NCBI RefSeq assembly: GCF_958298935.1
Contig: NC_084942.1
Span: forward strand, 14,143,501 to 14,207,500
Source: Phragmites australis
Taxonomy: Eukaryota > Streptophyta > Magnoliopsida > Poales > Poaceae
Length of the DNA: 64,000 nt
Reading direction: 5' to 3'
Under the pieces are notes generated by a model. That model was not told where the DNA came from. It saw only the letters and a program-made list of their open reading frames with translations, and did not search any database. Position 1 is the first letter of the stretch. The number at the start of each line of letters is the position of its first letter. The position numbers and the translations under genes were made by a program. Shown piece by piece: positions 1 through 11,352 of this stretch.

Positions 1-371
1 AAACAGTTCAAAGGTACTCCATATATCCCACTTAAGTTCTCAATGCCTTGTCGAGCTAGTCAAAATGGACATATCATCATCTGCTCAATTCAGCGTTCAG
101 ATGAAGTTACCGAGCACGAAAGTTTTAATACTCTGTTTTTTCATAATCTTTGCTAGATTAGACAATCAGTTGGAGAATCAAAACTAGAGGACCTACCAGG
201 TGCAACTATGGTGGCATTCTCAAACAGTAGCTAAAGCCAAAACTGCACTAGAATGTGCGGCAGGGACATGTCCATCATGACCTAAATTTAAGAGGAATTA
301 AGATAAACATGCCTTTTTCAATGAGTAGCAATCACACATGGATTTGTTAACTAACCAAGGAATCTTAGCAG
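1..371. other. 3' flank of the WDR89-like gene
   Basis: A+T-rich sequence just downstream of the original stop codon (minus strand) of the WD40 gene. It probably holds the 3' UTR. No coding signal, repeat or conserved motif is visible. Confidence 0.4.
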
Positions 372-712
372 CTAGTAGGGCTGATGTCGGCTTTTGATTC
401 TCTTTTGCAGCCTCGACACTAGCGAATTAGAGATCCAAGATTTGTTTATCTCTGCGATTTCGTCAGAGCGCCAGCAACATAAACGGCCATCTTCACCTCC
501 AGTCCATCCAAATATGCCCCTATTTTGCCCAAGGCTCTGATGGGTGCTTGCAGCTGGAAACACGGCCCTTCTAGAATAGTTTTCGCTGAACCTATTGCTC
601 CCACAGGATCGTTTCTTACAGGGAAGTAACCTAATGTTCCTGCAGTTGTGCCGCCAATCAACCATAGCTGGTCATCGGACAGAGAGTAGTGACAGTCAAC
701 AAAATAGTCAAC
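372..712 (-). CDS. WDR89-like last exon, frameshifted
   Basis: Starts after a TATGGCAG acceptor with VDYFVDCHYS and runs through DQLWLIGGTTAGTLGYFPV to AKTILEG. Near 566-572 the coding signal moves to another frame, where it continues through IFGWTGGEDGRLCCW to a stop at 372-374. Read straight through, the first frame instead gives about 30 unrelated residues and stops at 446-448. The junction looks like a small deletion (not a multiple of three bases) between the ILEG codons and the next conserved segment, because several residues normally found between the two parts appear to be missing (from memory of the family). Confidence 0.7.
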
Positions 713-1345
713 CTGCCATATATGAAAAATGTACAAGTTAAGAAAAGAGAACACAACCTGCCAAATTTGAAAAATAATAGAATTCGAGGAAAGGGAACAA
801 TTCTCTTCCTTAGTACGTTCAAACTTAAAAATACAAACAAAATCATTTGCTTCACTGAACTATTGGCGATGATAACTATATCCTCGGGAAAAGAGTAAAA
901 AAGGCAACCATCAAAAAAGCAAACAATATGGTATCTTCTTCGAGGAAATAAAATGGTAGTTGGTATGGCTGTATAGGTTATATGAAACAGAAATGGAAAT
1001 GAGAAACAAGTCTTTTGATTAAACAACACTATCCTATATAGTTTCACCAGAGAAATGGCATTAACTCAAGAACAGATATCCAAGGACGAATTATAAATAA
1101 TGGAGAATTACAACCAGACTCATTTCTCAAGAATCAAATGAAGTTATCACTTATTTCGAATGCCTTTCTTTGTCGCACACCACGTACCTGAAGGAGGAAA
1201 AGAAGTGTGGAACATCAATATTGATTGTAATGTCGGAACAGCTTTCTAATAATCTATATGAAACTGTCCTTAAGTATCATCAAAGCTCCATGAAAGGCTG
1301 AATAGCATAAATGTACAACAAAATCAAGCAGTACTGGATACTTAC

Positions 1346-1430
1346 GTGGTTAAGGTTCCACCTATCAGTGGCCAAGGAACGAGCATCTTCTATACTCAAT
1401 TCTCTAGTCCCATCATTCCAGTCCCAGATA
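1346..1430 (-). CDS. WDR89-like exon
   Basis: Short exon bounded by a CTTACAG acceptor and a CAC|GTAAG donor. It encodes IWDWNDGTREL and then RSLATDRWNLNH. Its last codon joins in phase 0 to VDYFVDCHYS of the final exon. The clean splice sites and open frame suggest that this part decayed little. Confidence 0.75.
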
Positions 1431-1608
1431 CTGTAAGAGTTTAAGGAAAGCATAACCATCCAAGCTTTCGTAATTTAATAATTTGAACTTTGAAACAAGT
1501 AGGGATGCATTCTGATTATCAAGGCGAAGGGTAGAAGCCTCGGAATAATTTTTTTTACCAATTGTACTATTGAATGAGCAACAAAATAACTATGCAGAAA
1601 GATGTTAC

Positions 1609-1700
1609 CTTAATGTCTCAATATGGGTTAAACACCAAAGCTTCTGATACATATTTCCAAACAACCCCACTTTGGCAACAGATGTTTCTGCATTCATAAC
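1609..1700 (-). CDS. WDR89-like exon
   Basis: Exon with a CCCTAG acceptor and an AAG|GTAACA donor. It encodes VMNAETSVAKVGLFG followed by LWCLTHIETL. The codon at its 3' end is split and completed by the next exon to give LSIWDW, which confirms the phase. It matches a blade that begins with a hydrophobic strand and ends before the next WD motif. Confidence 0.75.
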
Positions 1701-2138
1701 CTAGGGGAGATAAAAAAAAAATCAGAGACAATCATCAGAAATTGATAAGATGTGTGCAAATAACTGTCAGAATCATTAATGAAAAGCTTTAAGTGCATAA
1801 TCTTGTATATCAAACCTAAATAATACTAGTAATGAGCAACATTTTACTTGTCAATCAACAAAATAAAAGGGGCGCCAGCTACCATTAAAAAAAAAACTAC
1901 ACGTAGAGAACTGATATATAGAGAACTATGTAGCTTAATAATAATAGAATTACTATAAAAGTTCACCATCATGATAACATTGCTATATGAAACTGTGAGA
2001 AACATAACTTCAAGCACTATTGAATAGGTTACTAACAAGTAACAACATATTGAACTCGTAAGTCGTAACCTATAACTATTTGTCGAGTTAAACATGACAG
2101 GAGTATTTAAGACACAACAGTAGAGAGCTATGACATAT

Positions 2139-2249
2139 TGATAGCAGATGACTGTCCTCATCAATGCCGCCATCGGTGTCAAAGACACATACTAATCCAT
2201 CAACGGCCGCAGAAATGAGCTTACTCTGTTGATTTGGGGCAAATTTGAT
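2139..2249 (-). CDS. WDR89-like exon
   Basis: A 111-base, 37-codon exon after a GGACAG acceptor. It encodes a WD blade with SAAVDGLVCVFDTDGG and ends in SHLLS. Phase and homologous continuation place its end after the TCA codon at 2139-2141. The next intron bases there read ATATGT where GTATGT would be canonical, a single G-to-A change at the first intron base. The nearest in-frame GT lies further on, before GTTTAA, and would add about 17 foreign residues. Confidence 0.7.
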
Positions 2250-3168
2250 CTGTCCAACAAAGAGTAACAAATCAGGACAACACGTGCTAATAATCACCCA
2301 GTCCAGAAATTGAAAGTGAATACCCTGCGGCTGAGATGAAATAAGTTAATGCAAAATGAATTTAAGTGATGCAATAACAGCATATTGATGAAATGTTTGG
2401 TGCTGAAGTGGTAGAAGTAGCTATAACTTGCCATGCAGTGGGAGAACATACGACACTATTGATTGATATCACGTTGTAAAAATAAGCAATAATAACATTT
2501 ACCTCCCTCAAAATGTGGAGTCATGGCCCAGGTTTCGAAAACACCCCTCAACTTCAAATTGTTCACTTTCCACCTTCCAACAATCTAAACCAGTCCAACC
2601 CCAATCCACTGCCATAAATCATCATGTTATAACGCTGATGGGGCATCCTAGTTAGCCAATGAGATGACCTGGCTATAATGACCCAGGAACTAGAATTAAA
2701 AAAGAACCCCTTTGCCTTTTTGACCCCTCTCTTCCTCTCTTTGCCTTTGGCTCCTCCAAATGAGCCATTGTGCTGCATCATTTCACCAGAAGCAGAATCA
2801 CAGTATTGTTGAGGACCATAAAATAGGAGGACAGCTAGGTGCCATCATTGGCCATTACACATTGGCGGCAGCCGAAGATGGAAGGCACAAGCATCAGACA
2901 AGCTCAAGCCAGTATCATACTATCTTCTTCATCCTCTTTGCCAACTTCCTTGCAGCAGCTTAATTCAGTTTCTTGTAGTTGTTTAAGACTGCTCAGCATC
3001 TTTTCAGTTAACGCCGTGCTCTCTTATTTCTTCCCTCTCTTAGAAAAGATAAATTATGTAGGTAGTGTTGTGGAAAGTAGAATACATGTGTCGGACAAAT
3101 AAGGTACCGCTAAGTGACTAATTGGAATGCAGATGATTAATCGGAATGATTCAGGAAACTTGGTATTC
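2250..3168. other. Intron sequence of the WDR89-like gene
   Basis: Native-looking intron sequence between the exon at 2139-2249 and the retroposon insertion site. No exon-like open frame with splice sites, no repeat and no RNA gene was recognised. Confidence 0.4.
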
Positions 3169-3182
3169 ATGATATATTTGAT

Positions 3183-4277
3183 GATTGGGGTGAGTCTTCA
3201 CCCCGAGTCGTCTCGCTCGTGAGGCGACTCAGGGGAACCCTCCGCCGCCACTAGCCCCCTCCCCCCTCCCAGATCCGGCAAGGTCGTCACCGTCTCGGTC
3301 GGCTGGAGGCGGCCCCCCTCTCTCTCCCTCTGTTCCCCCCTCTTCCCCCCTCCTCACCTCCCTCCCCTCCCCCTCTCCTCCCCCTGCCCCTATTGTGAGT
3401 TGCACCTCCGGCCGGTTCCGCCGCGTGGATGCTTGCTCCGGCTAGATCCGCGCCGTAGTTTGTCGGATCTACTGTTTCCCGGCTGGATCTGCGCGGTAGC
3501 ATGCCGCGCCTACCCAGCTCTCCTTGTAGTCGGGATGCTGTTGCCTGCTGTCCCGGTCGGACCTCCGACCGGCCATGGCACGGTGTGCAGGTGCCGGCTA
3601 TAGGCCAGCCAGCTCTACTTTGGCTGGTTGCTACCGCTGGCGCCCCCGGATGGGCTGTCAGTGGCCCCTAGTGTGCCTTACGGCGGCTGATCGACGTTAA
3701 CAACGACACTGGTTCTACCTGGCGGTCTTGCCGCCCACTGTTGCGGGCCAGGGCTTCGCCCCCGGTCCTTCTCTCGCTGGTGGAGGCATTGCTCGGGCAT
3801 CGTGCCCTTGTGTTGCGTGCTGTTGGTTGTTTTCTTACAGGTGTATGGTCTGGTCGACCCGTCGAGCCTCTGTGTTCGTCGGGTTGTACCGTGGTCTTAG
3901 CTTGTGGTTGGGTAGTCAGGCGTGTGAGTGGGGCTCCGCCATTGAGTTGTTGGGCTGTTCTGGTCGAGGTGCTAGCTGGGCGCAGTTGTTTGCTGGGTAA
4001 CGTTGCTTGGTGTGGGTGCCATTTGGTTGATCAAGTGTGTCGTTGGTGTCTTTGTGCCGTCTACTCTAAGTGTTTGACGGGTTGTATGTTGCCAAGCCTT
4101 TGTCGTCCGGTTGTTAGGGGGTTAGGGGTTTATTTCTTTCTTTCTTTGTCTTGCGCGTGAGCTAGGCTCCGCGGGTTGTACTGCAATACTTGTTAAGGTT
4201 TTCGGGCCTGGTTTCCCTTATAAACTGGGTCAATCTTAATACAATGACGTGCAGCTCTCCTGTGTGTTCGAGAAAAA
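3183..4277 (+). mobile_element. LINE-derived retroposon without ORFs, 14-bp TSD
   Basis: A 1.1 kb insertion flanked by the direct repeat ATGATATATTTGAT at 3169-3182 and 4278-4291. It starts with a GC-rich, C/T-tract 5' UTR-like segment (3190-3400) and ends with TTCGAGAAAAAA, an A-rich tail expected of target-primed retrotransposition. No reverse transcriptase is encoded. The layout, a LINE-like 5' end joined to a LINE-like 3' end, suggests a non-autonomous element mobilised by LINE proteins. It lies in an intron of the WDR89-like gene, in the opposite orientation to it. Confidence 0.65.
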
Positions 4278-4468
4278 ATGATATATTTGATTATAACACA
4301 TGTAACAAATATACTTTAAAACACGTTATTAAACAGTATTGTTAGAATAAGCATATTGTTGCATTCATGCAATGATGAACACAAAAGGTAGCTACAAATT
4401 GGTGGACAATTATTGTTCTACACCAAGGAATGACTGATATACTAGGTTACTTCCATGGAGCTTTGGGG

Positions 4469-4470
<2 letters not shown>

Positions 4471-4500
<30 letters not shown>
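4471..4500. repeat. (AG)n microsatellite
   Basis: Fifteen uninterrupted AG dinucleotides, followed by AT. Confidence 0.95.
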
Positions 4501-4504
<4 letters not shown>

Positions 4505-4609
4505 TAAAGATGGCCATAGTTCATTGGTTAGAGCAAAATTCAATGAAACCTTACAGTGAAAAGAACAAAATGCAAAACAAAATTTGGTTCAACATAGAGT
4601 AAAACGTAC

Positions 4610-4684
4610 TTGTGTCACGTCATCCATGTGGGGTTCCTCTAAGCATGCAAGCTGTTTTGAACTTCTCCAATCCCACAATAGAAC
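4610..4684 (-). CDS. WDR89-like exon (first one visible)
   Basis: A 75-base, 25-codon exon in phase 0, bounded by a TTGTAG acceptor and a CAA|GTACGT donor. It encodes the WD blade LLWDWRSSKQLACLEE and ends in DDVTQ, which joins directly to IKFAPNQ of the next exon. Two AG microsatellites flank it at 4471-4500 and 4794-4832. No upstream exon is seen between it and the LINE at 4890. Confidence 0.75.
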
Positions 4685-4792
4685 CTACAACAAAGTGATT
4701 AGAATGAGATACAACATTACAAAAAAATGTATCATCATGTAAATTTTTTCTGTTACCCCTAAAGGGCTGACACCCCATGTCAGTGTACCCCC

Positions 4793-4793
<1 letters not shown>

Positions 4794-4832
<39 letters not shown>
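4794..4832. repeat. (AG)n microsatellite
   Basis: About nineteen uninterrupted AG dinucleotides. On the minus strand this is a CT tract about 110 bases upstream of the acceptor of the exon at 4610-4684. Confidence 0.95.
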
Positions 4833-4834
<2 letters not shown>

Positions 4835-5043
4835 TCACTAGAGGGTGGAGAGATCAGAGATATGAGGAGGTCGGGGTATAGGCCCCACAAGTGCTTTTTT
4901 TAAGCGAGAAACATATAGGGGAGGCCCCTACAGTTGGAATTTTATTAAAAAAGAGGCATTGTACAAAGAGAAAACTATACAGAGGATCTCCAAAGATCCA
5001 CAGCAATAGGAAAAAGGAGTGCTAAAAGAGAAGATCAAGCCAG

Positions 5044-5445
5044 CTAGAAAAAAACTACTCTAATAGAGTCCTTGAATCTATGAGATTGCAGATGTGACTC
5101 TTCCAAGAAACCTATCTTCCAAGAAGAGAGGCCTGTTCTTTGATTCTGAAAGATAAAGCCGTTTCGCTGCTTCCAAATTTGCCAGACAGCAATGATGAAG
5201 GCTTCCATGAAGAAGGGCTGAGAAAAATCTTGCTTAGCTTGCCGTACCATGTCAAAGAAGGGGAGATTATGATCCCAGTGAAGAAAAATGGATTCCCAAC
5301 ATCTTTTACTAAAAGGACATCCAAAGATGAGATGAAAAGCGGTTTCCTCAGTTTGAAGATCACAAAGAACACAGCTGTAATTATTATTGTTGACCTTGAA
5401 ATTTTTCCTTTTGAGAATATTTCTTGTATTAAGTCTATCCATCAA
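5044..5445 (-). CDS. LINE zf-RVT C-terminal segment
   Basis: 133 codons with the zinc-binding pattern CVLCDLQTEETAFHLIFGC (CxxC...H...C) typical of the zf-RVT domain at the C-terminus of plant LINE ORF2, followed by FSKRCWESI and VWQIWKQRNGFIFQ. It reads open to its stop, but it is separated from the RT by frameshifts. Confidence 0.75.
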   Translation of the reverse strand: MMDRLNTRNILKRKNFKVNNNNYSCVLCDLQTEETAFHLIFGCPFSKRCWESIFLHWDHNLPFFDMVRQAKQDFSQPFFMEAFIIAVWQIWKQRNGFIFQNQRTGLSSWKIGFLEESHLQSHRFKDSIRVVFF

Positions 5446-5625
5446 AAACAGCTAGGTAAACACTTTGAGTTTATTGGAGCATTTGGATTTAGAAATGCAA
5501 AGAAAAGATTGTAGCGACTGAAGATTCTTGAAAAGGATTATTGTAAAACTTCTTAGAAGAATATCTGTTAGAACCCCAAATGTATTTCCATTTGTCCTTT
5601 TCAGAAGTTGGAATTTGAATACCAT

Positions 5626-6456
5626 TTATCTTTTCTTGTAAACTGTGATATTCCATATAAGCTTGCTCAGAGAGAGGAATGTAGAACTGCTCTTGAATGA
5701 TGTTGTTACTAAGGAACCCCTTGACTGAGATTTTCTTGTTCTTTGCAAGTCAAAAAAGTCTTGGATAAAGATCTTGAAGGAGGTGTCCATTCCATATATC
5801 ACTCCATAAAAGAACTGTTGTACCACTGCCAACTGTGCAAGAAGCAATTCCTCTGAATAAATCACATAACTTGAGAATATCCTTCCACCAAAAAGAATCG
5901 ACACTGATAGATCACTCCTAGCCCTCATTTTGTTTTGGGCCTACAAACATTGTTCCATGTTACAAGAGGCTTACTTTTAGCATTAATATATGTACCTCTC
6001 CAGAGGCAATACCGTCTAGGTCTGTCAATGTATTCAATTACTGCAACAGGAATTTGAAGAGAACACATAGTGCATGTGGGTAAAGAAGATAGAGCAGAAT
6101 TGACCAACTGTAGTCTGCCAGCCATGGTGAGCATTGATGAGATTGATGTAAGTCTTCTTTCAATTCTATTCATAATAGGAGCATAGTCATCCACTCTTGG
6201 TTTTGTTGTGCCCAAAGAGGAAAGGAAGATCACCCAACTTACAACCAAAGACCCCGGCCAACTGTCTAGCCTTTTCAGAAGAAACATTTAGAGGAACCAA
6301 ACAAGATTTGGAGTAATTTACTTTTAAACCAGTAGATTGAGAGAAGGATTCCAGGATTCCTTTCAGACAAAAAAGTTCTTGTTGAGATGATTTCATAAAG
6401 ATCACTGTATCATCAGCATATTGGAGGAAAAAGAGTTCTTGTTGAGATTGTGGCAA
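5626..6456 (-). pseudogene. LINE reverse transcriptase, C-terminal part
   Basis: Three overlapping minus-strand frames (6187-6456, 5925-6287, 5626-5928) carry an RVT_1-type palm. The LQYADDTVIFM motif contains the catalytic Asp pair. It is followed by LKVNYSKSCLVPLNVS and a WPGSLVVSWVIF-like stretch. The frame changes twice, so no continuous protein can be made. Confidence 0.75.
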
Positions 6457-6462
6457 ATAGGT

Positions 6463-6943
6463 AAATCTAAATGAATGGTAGAAAACACATTCGTTTCAAG
6501 ATGATTGCGTTTTCGTCATTCGTTTAGACTTACTATTGTCACTCGGATAGCGCAAGATGTAAAATGGATGGCGCATGACTGCTGTATTAAGAGCTCTTTG
6601 ACATGGAACGTCAGAAGAGCTCTTATTTGTCATTATGAATGTAGATTTAGATATAAATACTCTACCACGAACATTTTGGCATGGGGTCTCTGTCTAAGTT
6701 TGAGATCAAACTTAGGCTGATCCCCATGCTGAAGAGTTCGCGATAGAGTAGTTTTGCACATGTGGTTGGTTTATCACTACTGGTTCTTAGCTTGAACTAG
6801 TAGTGATACTTGAATTATCACTACTGGTTCATAAGCCGACAATGATAATTCATGATTATCACTACCGCTAATTCACTGCCGATTGAAAAACCGACAGTGA
6901 TACCAGTTATGAACCGGCAATGATGACCGTTTCTGTAGTAGTG
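6463..6943 (-). mobile_element. Truncated CACTA terminal region
   Basis: Read on the minus strand, the segment starts at 6943 with CACTACTACAGAAACGG, the canonical CACTA terminus, followed by several copies of a subterminal motif close to CACTGCCGGTT or ATCACTACTGGTTC, in both orientations (about 6770-6930). No opposite terminus was found, so the element is truncated. The part from 6463 to about 6740 has no recognised motif and may be host or internal sequence. Confidence 0.55.
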
Positions 6944-6949
6944 TACCAC

Positions 6950-7611
6950 ACCACATCTCACACTACAAAGGTGCACTCATCTAGCATCCTTGCAATTGCC
7001 GGAGCCCAGCTGCTTATCTGAGCTCCAACTCAAAGACTTCTTTTAGCACCTTTCGGACCTGCTCTGTTGTCAATCCAAAAACAAGAGGAAAGTAAAACAA
7101 ACATCATTTTGCATTCGCCAGATTGCTACCCTAGAGTACAACATCTATCATTATTCTCATGTTTTTAAGGAAATTATTAATCCAATTTCCTCATCAAATC
7201 ATGTTTTCAATTATCTTCTGCAAACCAAAGGTGCATTGGAATAAATCCAAAAAAAGAAGTGAAGTGATATATTGTTTCATTAGCATGGCAAAACACACAT
7301 TGTTCACTGCCATTGCATCCTCTTCTTCTTAAGTTATCTCTTGTCAATACACTATTATTAACTAATAATGAGGTATTTTAAACTCCCCCAAGAACTCCTG
7401 AGGAAAATTGATACTATGCATTTCAATGTGTCTATACATTTCTTTTTGTGAATGAATGCGTCTATACATTGACTTCACAGAGAACTTCCCATTCTCAGAA
7501 CCTTTCCAAATTAATTTATCTCTTTGATCAATCAAACTGACATTCTAAGAAAAGATTTGATCATTCCATAAATTCAAAGTCTCTCCATACAGGGTCCTTC
7601 AAAAGACTAGT
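6950..7611 (-). pseudogene. Second LINE remnant (zf-RVT region)
   Basis: Minus-strand translation around 7560-7270 reads LIDQRDKLIWKGSENGKFSVKSMYR and, further on, CVFCHANETIYHF. That is the order of the zf-RVT region of plant LINEs. Stops and a frameshift interrupt it. It duplicates the domain seen at 5044-5445, so it is a separate LINE copy. It is cut off at 7611 by the LTR of the gypsy element. Confidence 0.6.
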
Positions 7612-7798
7612 TGTTAGGGGAATGGTACCGCGCTGGTTCCTGGACCCCCGATTAGCTTCGGCCAGCCTTGGAAAATCCCAAATAAGGAGGGACAACACTA
7701 ACATAATAAAGAAATGGTTCTATAAGTTGTCGTGTAGGGATGGAGCCGAAGGGAAAGGCCAACGCCAAGTACAGAAGCCGAAGGTCTCGGAGGGCACA

Positions 7799-10700
7799 TG
7801 TAACACCCAGTTTTAAAGGAACAAAACCAGGCACAATAACATGTATACCAGGATCAAGTTTCATACATGTATTTACATCATCAGTGTATCATTACAGTGT
7901 CAAAATTACAATAACGATACTAACTTATTACAAAAGGACCCGAGGGTCTAAAAGAAAAAACACAACGGAACTAAAAGATCTTCAGCGCCAGCGAGGTTTC
8001 CATCTTCCACAGACGTCAACTGGGGGCACGCTAGCCTAGAACAGCAACTCCGGGTTGAAGTCGACTCCATTGAAGGTTGCAGCTTCATTGACGACTTCTG
8101 AACAGTGGTTGAATGCAAGGAATGGGACAACAAGTGTGAGTACAAAGATTGTACTCTGCAAGTGGAGGGAAAACATGTTATGGGGCTTAAGTAAGGAAAG
8201 GCTTGACACAGGTTAACATCACTAAGCAACTATGACCTACCTATGACTCCAACAACAGGCATCCTATTTACTAGGATTGAAGTCACAACTGTAACACAAG
8301 GATTTGACTTATCGGATTCGATCCATCTATTAAGACTCACCAGATATCCCATATTCGGCTGCCCAAAACTCACCAGGTAATCCCATTACTTGGCGACCCA
8401 ATCAACCATACCAAACCCAGATCCCAACTAATCTTGAAGAAGTCCAAGCTCGCTCTTGTCCGTGAGCACGGCTGATCGACCAGATTGATACTCTACAGAG
8501 TTTGCACAGCTCCACGAGTCATGATTCTCGTGTTGCTCCATACTTCCAGGGTAAGGAGTCGAGGTCTCACTACAAGGCCTTTACAAAGCCCCCTCTAACC
8601 TGCAGGCATCCACTGAGGTTTCACCGCTAACAGACAATTACATTGCTGCAGAAGCCCCCTCTTGTGCCTCTTATACCATCCTATGGTGCCCACAAAGCTA
8701 GAAGGTGGCTAATTAGTTGGCCAGGCCGTACCCATATAGGCCTCGTGGTTGTGCGGTTTAGCCGGGTTACATGCTTCAAGAACTGGTCCTTAGGACCCCA
8801 CACAGATACAAACACAAACATGCCGTAGGCACCACCTCAAACCATCCATTCTGTTGGGGATCCCTATACCATGTTGCTACAAAATTACCCTTTCCCCAAC
8901 ATTGTTACATAGTTCATTAGTCAATATTAACATTTATCCCAACCATGACTACACTAGCATAAACTACCCATTTTAACTCATGATGAAATAACAGCAACAA
9001 GGGAATATTGATTCAAAACTAGTAAACCCTAACATAGGATTCATGTTTAGACAAGCAGGCATTTTGAAGGATAAAAACTACACATGGAAATCCTAAAATA
9101 GGGTAAAAATGCTCAAGGAAACTTGCCTTTGGAGGAGTGTTTCTCAAAATCCTCAAAAGCTTGGTCTTGGAGGTTTTCAAACTGCTCACCTCCTAATCGA
9201 CACACTGGAAAAGCACACACAAAGGAAAACCTAAGAATAATACACCAAACAGAGCTAAATCTAAGCCAAAAAAAACCCTATAAAAAGATTCTACACGTCG
9301 CTACGAACATTTGAGCACGAAAATCATCTAAATCTAACGAGAAAGTTATGCTATAAACAAGGTTAAGGTTAAATCTGTAAAAGAAAAGGACTTAATTTGA
9401 ATAAAAATAGAGAGGCTAGGGGCCTTTTTGCAAAAATAGAGGGACCTATTTGTAATTATGGAAAAGTTTGAGGACTTAGGTGTGAAAAGACAAGGGCTTT
9501 TAGGTGAATACAGAAAAGTACAGGGGCTAAAGTGCAAAAGTGTCACTTTGTCCCAAATTAAAATAATTAGGAATATGACTGGGTAAAGGCTTTTGCTGAG
9601 GTGGCTGAGACGTAGGCAGTTTTGCTGAGGTGGCTGGCTGACATGGCGAGGTGAGGTGGCGCATGACGCTGACTGGGTTAAAGATTCCACGTGGCAACGC
9701 GCAATTAGCTCGGCGAAGGGGGTATTCTTGTTTCGAATCTAAGCCATCCACTCACGATCCGACGGTGGAGAGTTGAGGTGGGAGTTTGGCCGGTCGGCTA
9801 CAGAGAGGTGATGGCAGCGGGGGCTCGGGCGCGGTGGCATTCTTGCCGGAGAGGCAGGAGACCACGTCGCCGGGCATAGGGAGCGATGGCGAGTGGCGGA
9901 GGAGATAGAAGGGGGCATGGGGATCATTACCACGGGCTTCTTGATGGCGGGGAGGAGCTGTGGGCGGCCGGTGATGGAGAGGGGTGGTCGACGGAGCTCG
10001 GACACGGTGTGGTGGCGCTCCGAGGGTTGGGCGACGTCAAGAAGCGGCCGGGAAGCGGCGGGAAAGCCTTGCACCGGCTCTGTGACACCAAAGAGAAAAT
10101 AAGCGACGTTAAAACGGCTCGGCCACAGGGAAAAAGCAGCGGCGGAGCTCCTTAATGACGCCAGGGAAGAGCGCTTCGGCGGTGGCGATTTTGGCGAAAA
10201 GAGGAGTGAAAGGTTAGCTCGGGTGCGGAACGTCGCCGAGAAGACCACAGGCGGCTTATAAGAGCGAGAGAGGCAACGAATCGGCCGGGGCTTGGAGAAA
10301 ATGGCCGGTGGCCTAAATTGCCCTAAATGCGTCGGTTTCCTCATTGAAACGAGCAATTGAGAGGGGAAACGGTCGGGAGAGAGTAAATAGGGGGCGGGGA
10401 TTTCGGTAGTGGGGTTTAATTGGGTCGAAATGGCGCAGAGAGGTGGGATTTGAAACGGGCACGGGCGATTTGGGGCGAGTTCGTCCAGGCGGTGGGAGGA
10501 GGAAGAAAGCTAGCCGGCTCGGGTCGGGCGGCTCGGGCTCGGACGCGGCCCGCATGGCAGTGACACAAAGGGAGGTGGTGGCTCGGCAAAAGGCATAGGC
10601 TGGCTCGGGCAAAGCTGGCCCAGAGCGGGAAGGAGGCTGGCAGCCCAACGGGAAGTGAAAGAAGGGAGGGGGGGGGGGGAGGTGGATTGGGCCGGAGAAA

Positions 10701-10989
10701 GAGAATTGGCTCGAGATGTGTTTTTTCTATTTAGAAAGCCTTTTCAAATTGGATTTCAAACAAATTTTCAAAAGAGGGTTTGAACGAGCGACATCTAGTG
10801 AAGTTTTACAAACTTTTTCCACGCATAAAAACCCTATTGCATCTACAACGGCATGAATGCATCAAACATATTTAACCTAGGCCAATTTGAATTTAGAAAT
10901 TAATTTTTCTATTGACAAAAATTGCAACACCTATTTAATTTCTAGCAAAATTTTAAATTATTGCAAAAATTGAAATTTGGGGTGTTACA
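7799..10989 (-). mobile_element. Solo LTR, about 3.2 kb, TSD gcaca
   Basis: Starts TGTAACACCC and ends GGGTGTTACA, a perfect 10-bp terminal inverted repeat, and is flanked by GCACA at 7794-7798 and 10990-10994. There is no internal coding region, so it is a solo LTR left by LTR-LTR recombination. Length and termini recall the long LTRs of Tekay/Del-type chromoviruses (from memory). Orientation is ambiguous because the ends are palindromic; the minus strand reads more like a sense LTR. Open frames in the GC-rich 9740-10650 part are probably chance. Confidence 0.75.
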
Positions 10990-11352
10990 GCACACCAAAG
11001 GCTTCGAGGGGGGCCCGAAGGAATACGAGGCAGATGATGAAGGCCTGGAAGCCAAAAGCACCCCTTCAGGAAACATGGGCAAAGAGCGTAGTGAAAGGCC
11101 AACCACTCCGAAGTGATGGACCCGAAGGAGAACTCGGAGGTGATCAACTATCAGCCAAAGGGAGGCTCGAAGATGGTCCTTCATGGAGTCGAAGGGTTGG
11201 TCGATGGGTGCAGTTGTAGACACGTGTCACATTCCAGTTGATGTAACATTGTAATAGTGTAGTGGCTGTAATACCCCTGAAATATTTAAGAACATTCTAA
11301 AGAACAGGGGCATTAGTGTAATAATGATGAATGGGGGTGGTTGTGGTATGGC

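Larger units (their letters stand above)
372..4684 (-). pseudogene. WDR89-like WD40-repeat gene, decayed
   Basis: Five minus-strand exons join in frame into the C-terminal half of a WD40 beta-propeller protein: 4610-4684, 2139-2249, 1609-1700, 1346-1430 and 372-712. WD-type blades are clear (VLLWDWRSS, VCVFDTDGG, LSIWDWNDG). The order of motifs, including IKFAPNQ, SVAKVGLFG and VDYFVDCHYS, recalls plant proteins annotated as WD repeat-containing protein 89 homologues; that assignment is from memory of the family. The N-terminal exons are missing from the window. Three faults are visible. The intron after 2139-2249 would start with AT instead of GT. The last exon switches reading frame near 566-572. 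A 1.1 kb retroposon sits in the first visible intron. A pseudogene or truncated gene is the likeliest reading; a working gene with non-canonical splicing is less likely. Confidence 0.7.
4890..6462 (-). mobile_element. 5'-truncated LINE (non-LTR retrotransposon)
   Basis: Minus-strand remnant of a plant L1-type element. From 5' to 3' it holds the second half of a reverse transcriptase, a linker and a C-terminal zf-RVT segment, and it ends near a short A/T run at about 4890. The 5' part (endonuclease and most of the RT) is missing, as is common after incomplete reverse transcription. Several frameshifts and stops show that it is inactive. No target-site duplication was identified. Confidence 0.75.

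Noticed and set aside
5140..5514. 125-codon plus-strand frame
   Set aside because: It is the complement of the LINE zf-RVT coding segment.
9739..10356. 206-codon minus-strand frame in the solo LTR
   Set aside because: Low-complexity Pro/Ser/Arg composition in GC-rich LTR sequence, with no conserved motif. A chance frame is more likely than a gene.
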